Positions 43,696 through 50,512 of a DNA stretch of 64,000 bases are shown here, piece by piece. The stretch's first letter is position 1. Each line of letters opens with the position of its first letter. The translations under genes were made by a program, and so were the position numbers. The DNA lies in assembly GCF_025685575.1 (NCBI RefSeq), contig NZ_JAGSYD010000003.1, positions 434,001 to 498,000 of the forward strand, read 5' to 3'. This DNA comes from Granulicella cerasi. Lineage in GTDB: Bacteria; Acidobacteriota; Terriglobia; Terriglobales; Acidobacteriaceae. The notes under the pieces are model-generated. The model was not told the DNA's origin. It ran no database searches and saw only the letters and a program-made list of their open reading frames with translations.

Positions 43696-46600
43696 TTAGA
43701 AGATGACCTTCGCCGCAAGCTGAAGCTGACGTGCCGGGAAAGCTGAGGTGATCGCGCCGAAGCTCGAGCTGCCGACGCCGAAGGTCGTCGACGGCGCACC
43801 ATAGTTCACCTTGTTGAGGACGTTGAACGCTTCGGCGCGGAAGTCGAACTTCGACGTCTCGTTCCAGAGCGGGAACTGCTTGTGCAGGCCAAGGTCAGCG
43901 TTGTAGTAAGCGTCCGAGCGGAACGCGTTGCGGCTCAAGTTACCCACGCCGTAGGTCGTAGGCAGCGCGAAAGCATTCACGTTCAAAGCGCCAGAGAGCG
44001 TGGAGCTGCTCGTCTTGCGACGTGCGGACTTCGCAGCGATGGGGTTCTGCCCCAGCACGCGGTCCGGACGATAGTTGATGAAGCTTGAGGTGTAGAGCCC
44101 CGAGGAGGTCGAGAGCGAGTAGGTGATGTTCAGCGTCTGGCCGCTGGTCATCGTGTTGATGAGGTTCACCTGCCATCCACCGAGAACTGCGTCCATCAGG
44201 CGACCCGAGTTCGCGCCGAACTTGCGTCCGCGACCGTAGGGCAGATCGTAGACCACCGAGAAGGTGTCGTTCAGCGGCTGATCGTACGCCGACGGGCCAT
44301 AGGAAGCGCTCGGTCGGTAGTAGTCCACACGCGACGTATCGCCGGCGCCGGTTTCGAGATGCCCGGAGGAGAGATCGAAGGTGCGGCCGTAGGTGAAGGA
44401 GTTCAGCAGATAGAGACCCATGTTCGTTCGGCGCTCGATGCGGAACTGCACTGCGTTGTAGTTGGAGGTGCCGATGTTCTCAGCGATTTCGATCTGACCG
44501 AAGGTCGTGATCGGACGGCGGGCAGTGTACGACGCGCAACCGGTGGTCGCAGCGCAGCTCACGGCCTGGTTGTAGTCAGCGAGCGTCTGCAGATGCGTGC
44601 CCTTGTTGCCCACGTAGCTGAGATCGAAGAGCCACTTGCCGACCTGCTGCTGCGTGCCCAGGAAGTACTGCTGCACATAGCCGGTGGGGTTGTTCTTCGG
44701 GATGTAGCGCGAGGTGGCGATGAGCGGGTTGAAGTTCGCCGCCGAGGTCAGCACGTTCGAGTAACCCTGCTGCGTCTGACGGAAGCAGCCCGACTGCAAC
44801 TGCGTGTCGTTGACGCAGAGACCCTGCGAAGGCGTCTGCGTGATGCTGGCGTTCACCACGTTCGGTCCGTTGTAGGTGAGGTTATTCTCGCCACCTGCGC
44901 GGTTCCACTGCGTGTAGACCATGCCGTAACCACCACGCACGGTCATGTTCGGCGTTGCCTGATAGCTGAAGCCGAAGCGCGGCGCGAAGTTGTTGTAGTT
45001 CACGTTGACCTGCGCACGGTCATTGATGCTCGTACCGTGTGCCTGCACCAGCGTGTTCGTCGAAGGATCAAAGTTCGCCAGCTTGTTGTCGGCTTCCCAC
45101 TGCGGCGTGACGATCTCGTAACGCAGACCGGCGTTCACCGTCAGGTTCGGCAGCAGCTTCACATCGTCCTGCAGGTACATGAAGGTGTAGCGCTGACGAA
45201 GGTTCACCACCGCATAGTTCGTGATGGAGTACTGGTTGCGATTGCCGAAGTAGAAGTCAGCAAGGTTCTGCGCCTGCTGCAGCATCGTGGTCTGCGCCGT
45301 GGTGGCCGTGCCCGTGATCGCTGCCGGATTGCCGTTGGCCGAGAACATGCCGCCGTAGGTGTCCGAACCGTAGCTGGGGTTGAAGTCGTTCACCTGCGTG
45401 TGGACAGCCTGGAACTCGTAGCCAGCCTTCAGCGTGTTGCGACCATGCACCCAGGTGTAGTTGACCTTCGGGTTGAAGATGATGGGGTTCTGGAACTGCG
45501 GGTTGGAGTTCTGCGCACCGAGCTGCGTGAAGCCGGTGATCGCCTGCGTGTTGAGGTCGCGCGTCGAAGCGACGGGCAGACCATCGGTGATGCCGTTCTC
45601 CGTCAGCAGCGATGTGTCGCCGAAGCCGATCGGAGTCTTCTTACCTACGTTCTGCGACCAGCCGAAACGAGCGTCGAAGAGCTGCGTCGGGGTTACAGCA
45701 TAGGTCACGCCGGCAGCTACATTCTTGTTCTGGATATAGGTGTTGCCGTTCGAGTTGCCGCCTGCACGGCCAGGGATGCCTGGAGGGTCAAAGTAATAGC
45801 CCGAGTGCTGGCTGTACACACCAAAGACCGAGAGCTTCTGGTTGAAGGTGTGGTCGATGCGGACATCACCCTTGTCGTCGTTGATCGTTCCGCGCGGCGA
45901 GTAGGAGAAGTTGTTCGTCAGGCCTGCCGAAGTGTTCGCCGGAAGCGCGGCGATGACCGCACGTGCAAACGGCGTCATGTCCGCAAGAGGAATCTGACCC
46001 AGGTAGGTCGTACCCGTGATCGGGTTCTTCAACGGGATCGCATTCGCGGCGCTCGAGTTGTCATCGTTCAGGTAGAAGAGACCTGCGCGCTGATTCACCG
46101 TCGGCAGCGAAGAGACCGTCTGCGTGTTGTTGAAGATCTGGCGCACGCCTTCGTAGTCCATGAAGAAGAAGGTGTGGTTCTTCCAGATCGGGCCACCGAA
46201 GGTTGCGCCGAACTGATTACGGATGAACTTCGGGTTGCCGCCTGTGGGCAAGAAAGGCCCGATGGCGTTGAAGTCCGTGTTGCGGTTGTAGTCCCAGACG
46301 CGGCCGTGGAACTTGTTGCCACCGCTGCGCAGCGATACGTTGATCACCGCACCGGGGTTGCGACCATACTCTGCCGAGTAGTTGTCGGTGTCCACGCGGA
46401 ACTCGCTTACAGCATCCGGCGAAGGAGCAATGTTCTCGTTCGCGAAACCCTGGTTCGAGGTGCCGTAGTTGTTGTTGTCCAAACCGTCGAGCATGAAGTT
46501 GTTGAATGCCGAACGCTGACCGTTGACGTTGAACGAACCTTCGCGGCTCGAGGTGGAGCTGGCTCCGGTGTTCAGCAGCGACTTGCGCACGCCCGGCGAG

Positions 46601-47091
46601 AGCAGCGTGAGGTCAGCGTAGGAACGGCCGTTGAGCGGCATGTTCTCCACCTGCTTGGTGGCGATGATCTGGCCACGCGAGCTGGTTTCCGTTTCAAGGA
46701 GCGTCGGTGCAGCTTCTACCTCAACGGTCGTCTGCGAACCGGCAGCGCCCATCTTGAGGTCATAAAGCTGGTGAGCGCTGACGGTCAACGCAAAGGTCGG
46801 GGTCTCGGTGTGGCTGAAGCCCGCGGCATCGCTGGTCAGGCGGTACTGACCGATCGGCACGCTCGGAAAGTTGAAGCGACCGGAATCATCGCTGGTGAGC
46901 TCACGCGTTACGCCGGTGGTGACGTTGGTGAGGACAACGCGGCTGTGAGGAACAGCGGCGCCGGAGGCATCGCGGGTCGTACCGATGACAGAGGCAGCAT
47001 CAAATTGCGCAACAGCCGAGCCAATACCAGCAGCAAACATCAAAGCCAGAGTCGCTGTACCGCGACGCCAGTCTCGGAAGAAGTAAGACAT
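43696..47091 (-). CDS. TonB-dependent receptor, Oar-like, paired with a phosphoesterase
   Basis: 1131 residues. Signal peptide (ending GSAVAQFDAA), carboxypeptidase-regulatory domain (SVIGTTRDASGAAVPHSRV), plug (IATKQVENMPLNGRSYADLT; NFMLDGLDNNNYG) and barrel, ending in aromatic LAAKVIF. The ATG at 47091 has AAGGAG 5 nt before it; upstream in-frame codons are excluded by that. It shares its domain plan with the receptors at 6789 and 61340. Its downstream partner is a periplasmic phosphoesterase, so a phosphorylated or phosphodiester-containing nutrient is a possible substrate. No SusD partner is adjacent. Confidence 0.9.
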   Translation of the reverse strand: MSYFFRDWRRGTATLALMFAAGIGSAVAQFDAASVIGTTRDASGAAVPHSRVVLTNVTTGVTRELTSDDSGRFNFPSVPIGQYRLTSDAAGFSHTETPTFALTVSAHQLYDLKMGAAGSQTTVEVEAAPTLLETETSSRGQIIATKQVENMPLNGRSYADLTLLSPGVRKSLLNTGASSTSSREGSFNVNGQRSAFNNFMLDGLDNNNYGTSNQGFANENIAPSPDAVSEFRVDTDNYSAEYGRNPGAVINVSLRSGGNKFHGRVWDYNRNTDFNAIGPFLPTGGNPKFIRNQFGATFGGPIWKNHTFFFMDYEGVRQIFNNTQTVSSLPTVNQRAGLFYLNDDNSSAANAIPLKNPITGTTYLGQIPLADMTPFARAVIAALPANTSAGLTNNFSYSPRGTINDDKGDVRIDHTFNQKLSVFGVYSQHSGYYFDPPGIPGRAGGNSNGNTYIQNKNVAAGVTYAVTPTQLFDARFGWSQNVGKKTPIGFGDTSLLTENGITDGLPVASTRDLNTQAITGFTQLGAQNSNPQFQNPIIFNPKVNYTWVHGRNTLKAGYEFQAVHTQVNDFNPSYGSDTYGGMFSANGNPAAITGTATTAQTTMLQQAQNLADFYFGNRNQYSITNYAVVNLRQRYTFMYLQDDVKLLPNLTVNAGLRYEIVTPQWEADNKLANFDPSTNTLVQAHGTSINDRAQVNVNYNNFAPRFGFSYQATPNMTVRGGYGMVYTQWNRAGGENNLTYNGPNVVNASITQTPSQGLCVNDTQLQSGCFRQTQQGYSNVLTSAANFNPLIATSRYIPKNNPTGYVQQYFLGTQQQVGKWLFDLSYVGNKGTHLQTLADYNQAVSCAATTGCASYTARRPITTFGQIEIAENIGTSNYNAVQFRIERRTNMGLYLLNSFTYGRTFDLSSGHLETGAGDTSRVDYYRPSASYGPSAYDQPLNDTFSVVYDLPYGRGRKFGANSGRLMDAVLGGWQVNLINTMTSGQTLNITYSLSTSSGLYTSSFINYRPDRVLGQNPIAAKSARRKTSSSTLSGALNVNAFALPTTYGVGNLSRNAFRSDAYYNADLGLHKQFPLWNETSKFDFRAEAFNVLNKVNYGAPSTTFGVGSSSFGAITSAFPARQLQLAAKVIF

Positions 47092-47223
47092 TCGGTCTCC
47101 TTGAATCGTACTGATCCAAGGGTCATGCCAGAGGGTTACAGTTCCGCAACGCTTGCGTGACAGCACCATTGCAGGACGACCAACACTTCGCAACTGCTCG
47201 ATAACCGCTGAGGAAATCCGCGC

Positions 47224-47255
47224 CCAAAAGCAAACGCTCCTCATGTGAGGAGCGT
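47224..47255 (-). terminator. Terminator after tRNA-Cys
   Basis: A perfect 10-bp stem ACGCTCCTCA / TGAGGAGCGT (47234-47243, 47246-47255), followed on the minus strand by TTGCTTTTG. It begins 19 bp after the tRNA 3' end. Confidence 0.75.
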
Positions 47256-47273
47256 CGCGTCATTCAAATCTTA

Positions 47274-47349
47274 TGGAGCACCGGGCGGGGATCGAACCCG
47301 CGAATACTGGTTTTGCAGACCAGCGCGTTAGCCACTTCGCCACCGGTGC
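47274..47349 (-). tRNA. tRNA-Cys (GCA)
   Basis: A 76-nt cloverleaf. Acceptor GCACCGG pairs with CCGGTGC, discriminator is U73 (a tRNA-Cys identity element) and CCA is encoded. The anticodon arm is CTGGTCTGCAAAACCAG with GCA anticodon, and the T arm is GCGGGTTCGATCCCCGC. It lies on the same strand as and 101 bp downstream of the peroxiredoxin gene. Confidence 0.96.
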
Positions 47350-47362
47350 TCGTCTCTGAGGA

Positions 47363-47449
47363 TTTAGGGTACAGGGTTTAGGGTGTAGTCGACAAATCGC
47401 AGCAGCGAATATCGTCTTCCTATCCCCTGAACCCAGTCCCTGGGCCCTC
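47363..47449. repeat. GGGT/ACCC-rich imperfect inverted repeat with G-quadruplex potential
   Basis: Left arm contains TTTAGGGTACAGGGTTTAGG; right arm (47418-47449) carries the complementary words CCCCTGAACCCAGTCCCTGG. On the minus strand 47424-47447 has four G-runs with loops of 4, 3 and 4 nt. It sits between the peroxiredoxin stop and tRNA-Cys and may act as a 3' RNA structure, a terminator or a dispersed repeat. Confidence 0.5.
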
Positions 47450-47450
47450 G

Positions 47451-48107
47451 TTACTTAGGCTGCGCGGTTGTGCGCAGGTACGGCTTCACCGTCTTGAAGC
47501 CCGGGAACTTCACAGCCGCTTCTTCGTTCGACACAGCGCCGGTGATGATCACGTCATCGCCCTGCTGCCAGTTCGCCGGCGTTGCCACCTTGTGCTTGGT
47601 GGTCAGCTGGATCGAATCGAGCGTGCGCAGAATCTCGTGGAAGTTGCGGCCCGTCGTCATCGGGTAGGTCAGGTTCAGCTTGATCTTCTTGTCCGGTCCG
47701 ATCACGAACACGGTACGCACAGGAGCGTTGTCCGCAGGCGTGCGGCCTTCGCAGCTATCGCCTTCATCAGCCGCGAGCATGTTGTAGAGCTTCGCGATCT
47801 TCAGTTCCGGGTCGCCGATGATCGGGTACTTTACCTTGTGGCCGGAGACCTCTTCGATGTCCTTCTCCCAGCCGTGGTGCGAGTCGACCGGATCGACCGA
47901 CAGGCCGATCACCTTGGCGCCGCGCGCCTCAAACTCATGCTGCAGGCCAGCCATGGCGCCCAGCTCCGTGGTGCAAACCGGGGTGAAGTCCTTCGGGTGC
48001 GAGAACAGAACAGCCCAGCCGTCGCCGATCCACTCGTGGAAGTGGATGGTGCCCTGCGTGGTCTCTGCGGTGAAGTCGGGAGCTACGTCGTTGATGCGGA
48101 GTGACAT
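47451..48107 (-). CDS. Peroxiredoxin, 1-Cys/Prx6 type (AhpC/TSA family)
   Basis: 218 residues. Reduces hydrogen peroxide and organic hydroperoxides. The peroxidatic Cys45 lies in KDFTPVCTTELG, and the Prx6-type features are clear: LFSHPKDFTPVC, VDPVDSHHGWEKDIEE and the long C-terminal domain (YPMTTGRNFHEILRTLDSIQ, then VATPANWQQGDD). Start at 48107 matches the family N-terminus (MSLRINDVAPDF); the ribosome site GAGAGG is about 15 nt upstream, farther than usual. Its leader contains a polycysteine ORF and a hairpin terminator, which suggests control by cysteine or charged tRNA-Cys. tRNA-Cys follows in the same direction. Confidence 0.93.
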   Translation of the reverse strand: MSLRINDVAPDFTAETTQGTIHFHEWIGDGWAVLFSHPKDFTPVCTTELGAMAGLQHEFEARGAKVIGLSVDPVDSHHGWEKDIEEVSGHKVKYPIIGDPELKIAKLYNMLAADEGDSCEGRTPADNAPVRTVFVIGPDKKIKLNLTYPMTTGRNFHEILRTLDSIQLTTKHKVATPANWQQGDDVIITGAVSNEEAAVKFPGFKTVKPYLRTTAQPK

Positions 48108-48156
48108 GATGTTTCGCGTTTCCTCTCGTTCGAGTTTCAGAATGGTCGCGCCCAGT

Positions 48157-48189
48157 AGAAAACCCACCCGGCGCTGGCCTTGGGTGGGT
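48157..48189 (-). terminator. Leader terminator (candidate attenuator) before the peroxiredoxin gene
   Basis: On the minus strand ACCCACCC (48182-48189) pairs with GGGTGGGT (48162-48169); inside, GGC-CAGC-GCC can form a small apical helix. A four-base T run (48159-48162) and TTTC follow. It lies 50 nt after the polycysteine ORF and 49 nt before the peroxiredoxin ATG. No full-length gene ends here, which points to attenuation. Confidence 0.6.
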
Positions 48190-48239
48190 CGGTTGCAGTT
48201 CGTTTCGAGACTCTAAGGTCGCTTACGAAGTCGCCAGAC

Positions 48240-48314
48240 TCACACCCGCGCGGGGCCACAGCAACAGCAGCGGCAGCAGCAGGTAGTGGTCGAGTTGGAG
48301 ACGTTGGTCTGCAT
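48240..48314 (-). CDS. Polycysteine leader peptide, 24 residues
   Basis: The ORF begins MQTNVSNSTTT, continues CCCRCCCC (residues 12-19) and ends GPARV, then TGA. Seven of eight consecutive codons are Cys; codons 17 and 19 are TGT while the others are TGC, so the Cys run is kept despite breaks in the trinucleotide pattern. Its ATG overlaps the stop of the preceding leader ORF (TGATG), and a TAA three codons upstream limits the start to TTG 48317 or ATG 48314. Placed between a promoter and a terminator ahead of a peroxiredoxin gene, it fits a ribosome-stalling cysteine sensor. A chance low-complexity repeat remains possible. Confidence 0.55.
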   Translation of the reverse strand: MQTNVSNSTTTCCCRCCCCGPARV

Positions 48315-48376
48315 CAATCTTTAGAACCGCCGCCTTGCGCTCGTTGCGAGCTCGGCACAGAGCAGTTGCGCCCCAT
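48314..48376 (-). CDS. First leader ORF, 20 residues
   Basis: Peptide MGRNCSVPSSQRAQGGGSKD. GGAG lies 8 nt before its ATG, the best ribosome site in the leader, and its stop overlaps the start of the polycysteine ORF by one base. It may load ribosomes onto the second ORF by coupling. If transcription starts at about 48382 the ribosome site would be cut off, so either the start site is farther upstream or this ORF is not used. Confidence 0.35.
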   Translation of the reverse strand: MGRNCSVPSSQRAQGGGSKD

Positions 48377-48388
48377 TGCGGTATCTCC

Positions 48389-48417
48389 AAATTACGACTC
48401 GCACCGCAGGCTGTCAA
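48389..48417 (-). promoter_or_regulatory. Sigma-70-like promoter for the peroxiredoxin leader
   Basis: On the minus strand a consensus -35 TTGACA (48412-48417) is followed after 17 nt by TAATTT (48389-48394), a weak -10. Transcription would start near 48382, giving a leader of about 275 nt before the peroxiredoxin ATG. The same interval must hold the promoter of the divergent PhzF-like gene. Confidence 0.5.
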
Positions 48418-48453
48418 ACCGGTTACAGCATTTTCATGCGCGATACTCATCCC

Positions 48454-49344
48454 ATGAGCACTCCTCGCACGCTGGAATACACCGTTCTCGACGTCTTCGC
48501 CGAAGCCCCGCTCGCGGGCAACCCCCTCGCCGTCTTTCACGATGCGCGCGGACTTTCGACCGAGGAGATGCAGTCGCTCGCGCGCGAGACGAACCTTTCC
48601 GAGACGACCTTCGTCCTGCCTTCCGACGACGAGTCGCAGGGTGTGCGCGTGCGTATCTTCACCACGGAAGAAGAGCTCCCCTTCGCCGGGCACCCTACGC
48701 TCGGCACCGCGACCTGGCTTCATCTCAACCACCCAACGCTGCGAGGCGCGGAAGAGATCAAGCTGCACCTGAACGTCGGAACGATCCCCGTGCGCTTCAC
48801 ACAGCGCGAAGGCGCAGGCTACTTCGGCACCATGCGCCAGAACGATCCTGTCTTCGGCGCGCGGTTTGACGCCGCCGAGGTCGCTAGCGTGATCGGAGTC
48901 CCCGAAGCCGCCATCGACGCACGCTATGCGCCGCAGAGCGTCTCCACCGGCAACGCATTCTGCGTCGTCCTGCTCCGCGACACCGAGGCGTTTACGAACC
49001 TCGCGATCGACCAACGAGCCTCTGCGGTCTGGCTGCGCGAGCGCGGCATCCGCTGGTTCTACGTTCTTCTGGCGACCGAGGATCCTCTCCGCTTCCGCGC
49101 CCGGATGCAGTTCAACGGAACCGAAGACCCCGCCACCGGTTCGGCTGCTGGCCCAGCAATCTCCTGGCTCGTGGCCCAGGGCATCGTGCCACCGGATGTC
49201 GAAGTGGTCTTCGAGCAGGGTGTCGAAATGCTCCGACCCTCCCGACTTTATGTGCAGGCTTCGAAATGTGAACAAGGCGTTCACGAGGTCAAAGTTTCGG
49301 GGCGCACCATTCCCGTTGCAATGGGACGCTATTTCCTGCCCTGA
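48454..49344 (+). CDS. PhzF-family isomerase/epimerase-like protein
   Basis: 296 residues with the two-lobed diaminopimelate-epimerase-like fold of PhzF. Visible hallmarks: LDVFAEAPLAGNPLAVFHDA near the start with its AGNPLAV loop, ETTFVLPS with the catalytic-type Glu, LPFAGHPTLGTA, and DPATGSAAGP near the C-terminus. Most family members outside phenazine producers have unknown substrates, and there are no other phz genes here. The ATG at 48454 is chosen by family alignment; no clear ribosome site is present. It is divergent from the peroxiredoxin leader. Confidence 0.88.
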   Translation: MSTPRTLEYTVLDVFAEAPLAGNPLAVFHDARGLSTEEMQSLARETNLSETTFVLPSDDESQGVRVRIFTTEEELPFAGHPTLGTATWLHLNHPTLRGAEEIKLHLNVGTIPVRFTQREGAGYFGTMRQNDPVFGARFDAAEVASVIGVPEAAIDARYAPQSVSTGNAFCVVLLRDTEAFTNLAIDQRASAVWLRERGIRWFYVLLATEDPLRFRARMQFNGTEDPATGSAAGPAISWLVAQGIVPPDVEVVFEQGVEMLRPSRLYVQASKCEQGVHEVKVSGRTIPVAMGRYFLP

Positions 49345-49947
49345 TCTCGTCCTTTTCCACAAGGGGATGAACCACAAACGTCAATATCGACGCGTAGTCC
49401 CCAGTTTCCGGTGGAACCCCCTGCGGGAAAGCCCCACTTCTTCGCCTTACTTTCGCTATTGTCACCCGAGGTTCACACGGGTAACGTAAGCAAATCGCAG
49501 CAAGGCAGCAAACGTGCCGACCGCGAGAATATTTAGAGTTTTCCAGCATTTTTCACACAATTTAGCGTGATAGTCCGGCCCGGAGATGACCAGCGGGCGC
49601 CATGTTCAGGGACGCATTCTTCCCTGACGGGCACACCGTCTCTCAGCCTCCGATTCATCGGACTGTCACAACCGCAGCGCTCTGGGGAGGCGCATTTTGG
49701 CCCCCTCGGACGATCTGCCGGTCACCTTCCGCGCAAAAAGGAGTTGCGGATGGGGCGGGATTCTTACGCCTTTTCCACAACTCCCACAGCAAGGCACAGG
49801 CTCCGCCAGAACTGTGGATCCGCAGGCTCGAAACCTCAGGGCAGGCGGTCGTGGCGGAGCTTTGCCTCAAAGCGGCTCCTCCCCGGCCAAATGCCGAACG
49901 GCAACACCCTCAGCAGCACCGAATCGGTGAGAAAGACAGCACACCAC
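49345..49947. other. Gene-free 603-bp region before the response regulator
   Basis: No convincing protein gene in six frames. It contains an interrupted dyad GTCACCCG-N9-CGGGTAAC (49461-49485) and AT-rich sequence around 49527-49570 suitable for a promoter. Two TTTTCCACA words resemble DnaA boxes but are too few to mean an origin. Probably a long leader or an unannotated RNA; nothing more can be said. Confidence 0.35.
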
Positions 49948-50391
49948 ATGCGCCCTCGTAAGTCCATCCTCTGCGTCGAAGACAATGAACAGATCCTCAG
50001 CGTCCGCAAGTTCCTGCTCGAAACGCGTGGCTACCGCGTGATTCCGATGACCACCGCTGCGGAGGCCATCGAATTCCTCAAGGACGCACCGCAGGGTTCG
50101 ATCGACCTGCTGCTCTCGGACCTCATTCTGCCGCAGATGGACGGCAACGAGCTGATCCGCCGCGCCAAGCAGATGCACCCCGCACTGCCTGCTCTGCTGG
50201 TCTCGGGCACGATCTCGAACTTCGAGCGCGCCACCGCCGCAGACGCCTTCCTGCCTAAGGGCGCTTGCAACCCGGCCGAGCTGCTCGACCGTATCCGCAT
50301 CCTGGTGGCCCGCAAGCGCGGTCCCAAGAAGCAGCCGATGCCGGTGCGCGAGATCGAGACGGCGATGCCGCTGCTCGCACAGGCCAGCTAA
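49948..50391 (+). CDS. Single-domain response regulator receiver protein
   Basis: 147 residues, CheY-like. The acidic pocket is Glu11/Asp12 in CVEDNE, the phospho-accepting Asp58 is in LLLSDLILPQMDG, Thr/Ser switch is in LLVSGT, and Lys104 lies in FLPKGA. There is no output domain; the C-terminal 25 residues are a Lys/Arg-rich tail (RKRGPKKQPMPVREIE). It probably relays phosphate between proteins or acts by protein contact. No histidine kinase is nearby, so it is an orphan. The ATG at 49948 starts right at the receiver domain; no strong ribosome site is visible. Confidence 0.88.
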   Translation: MRPRKSILCVEDNEQILSVRKFLLETRGYRVIPMTTAAEAIEFLKDAPQGSIDLLLSDLILPQMDGNELIRRAKQMHPALPALLVSGTISNFERATAADAFLPKGACNPAELLDRIRILVARKRGPKKQPMPVREIETAMPLLAQAS

Positions 50392-50411
50392 GAGTTCTCC
50401 CAAGGAAACAT

Positions 50412-50440
50412 GAAGGGCGCGGCTGATGGCCGCGCCCTTC
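50412..50440. terminator. Hairpin after the response regulator
   Basis: A perfect 12-bp stem GAAGGGCGCGGC / GCCGCGCCCTTC (50412-50423, 50429-50440) with a 5-nt loop. The T tract on the plus strand is poor (GTGTTGC), so it may be a weak terminator or act with Rho. The convergent GH1 gene ends at 50513. Confidence 0.5.
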
Positions 50441-50512
50441 GTGTTGCATCACGATTCGTCCAGGCGTCTCGGATCTCTCGCTCATGGCAGAGACGCAGGT
50501 ACTCGTTCGCTC

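Noticed and set aside
44359..47160. Long open frame (933 codons) on the plus strand opposite the TonB receptor
   Set aside because: Composition is Arg/Val/His-rich as in frame shadows, no motif or signal is present, and the minus-strand receptor explains the region.
48252..48281. Reading the CAG/TGC-rich stretch as only a simple trinucleotide repeat
   Set aside because: A repeat origin is possible, but two TGT codons break the repeat while preserving Cys, and promoter, start codon, stop and terminator are correctly arranged around it. I kept the leader-peptide reading with moderate confidence.
48223..49377. Minus-strand frame (384 codons) opposite the PhzF-like gene that would end near the peroxiredoxin leader
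   Set aside because: No domain, and it is the reverse shadow of the PhzF coding sequence. Rejecting it matters because it means the leader hairpin does not terminate an upstream gene.
49350..49790. Two TTTTCCACA words resembling DnaA boxes
   Set aside because: Only two imperfect copies more than 400 bp apart, with no dnaA, dnaN, gidA or other origin-associated gene nearby.
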